Origin: an uncultured Prevotella sp.
GTDB lineage: Bacteria; Bacteroidota; Bacteroidia; Bacteroidales; Bacteroidaceae
Assembly: GCA_934254985.1 (NCBI GenBank)
Contig: CAKQMS010000043.1
Location: 1 to 21,862 of the forward strand
Direction of reading: 5' to 3'
DNA: 21,862 nucleotides
Translations under genes and position numbers: made by a program
The notes under the pieces: generated by a model
Seen by the model: only the letters and a program-made list of their open reading frames with translations
Databases searched by the model: none
What the model was told of the DNA's origin: nothing
In this document: positions 21,831-21,862 of the stretch, piece by piece
Layout of the letters: each line of letters begins with the position of its first letter
Position numbering within the stretch: the stretch's first letter is position 1

Positions 21831-21862
21831 ATGAAAAAATCATTAGAAGAGACATTAAAGGA
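21831..21862 (+). CDS. Possible start of a gene cut by the window edge
   Basis: An ATG at 21831 opens a frame (MKKSLEETLK) that runs off the right end. It lies 45 bases beyond a terminator, where a new gene is expected. The first residues are not a signal peptide, and too little is present to identify it. Confidence 0.35.
   Translation, partial: MKKSLEETLK

Overview
The window reads as a chromosomal segment of a Bacteroidales bacterium, most likely Prevotella or a close relative (inference). The grounds are repeated matches to the Bacteroidetes housekeeping promoter (TAnnTTTG at -7 with TTTG or a near match about 17-20 bases upstream), weak or absent Shine-Dalgarno sites, Bacteroidetes-restricted families (PorX, PorW/SprE, DUF4252, calycin-like repeat proteins, BF0631-type metalloproteinase lipoproteins) and a type IX secretion-like C-terminal tail. 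There is no CRISPR array, insertion sequence or phage gene. It looks like core chromosome with some accessory surface functions.

Layout. A tRNA-Pro(GGG) on the minus strand (234-306) is divergent from an M43-type metalloproteinase lipoprotein (495-1694). A long co-directional run follows: aroA, a small Cys-cluster membrane protein, a Wzx-type flippase, a GT14 glycosyltransferase, a LicD-family protein, an ABC-3 metal permease, the lipoprotein PorW/SprE, the response regulator/PglZ protein PorX, and tsaE, closed by a strong terminator (12789-12823). Next is a four-gene stress-type cassette (12961-14952): two DUF4252 paralogues flanking an ECF sigma factor and its probable anti-sigma. It converges on rsmI and a coiled-coil lipoprotein read from the minus strand. 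Then come tdk and an AI-2E-family membrane protein, a tRNA-Lys(TTT) with its own promoter and terminator, and an 824-residue secreted protein made of two near-identical 379-residue repeats (19172-21646). The first codons of a further gene may lie at the right edge.

Functional links. PorW and PorX are both type IX secretion components and are adjacent here. The large repeat protein ends in a type A-like sorting tail, so it could be a cargo. The flippase, glycosyltransferase and LicD genes just upstream could build or decorate a surface glycan. These links are inference from context.

The most unusual structure is intergenic. Four gene junctions carry short tandem repeats that start at, or overlap, a stop codon: GTGAAGA heptamers (1688-1720 and 10669-10739, sharing an identical 33-base block), TAAACAY/TACACAT heptamers (4815-4863), and GTAAAAAR octamers arranged as inverted arrays behind two converging genes (14953-15102). 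They use different unit sequences but keep a period of seven or eight, lack either C or G on the strand of the gene they follow, and in places supply the stop codon itself.
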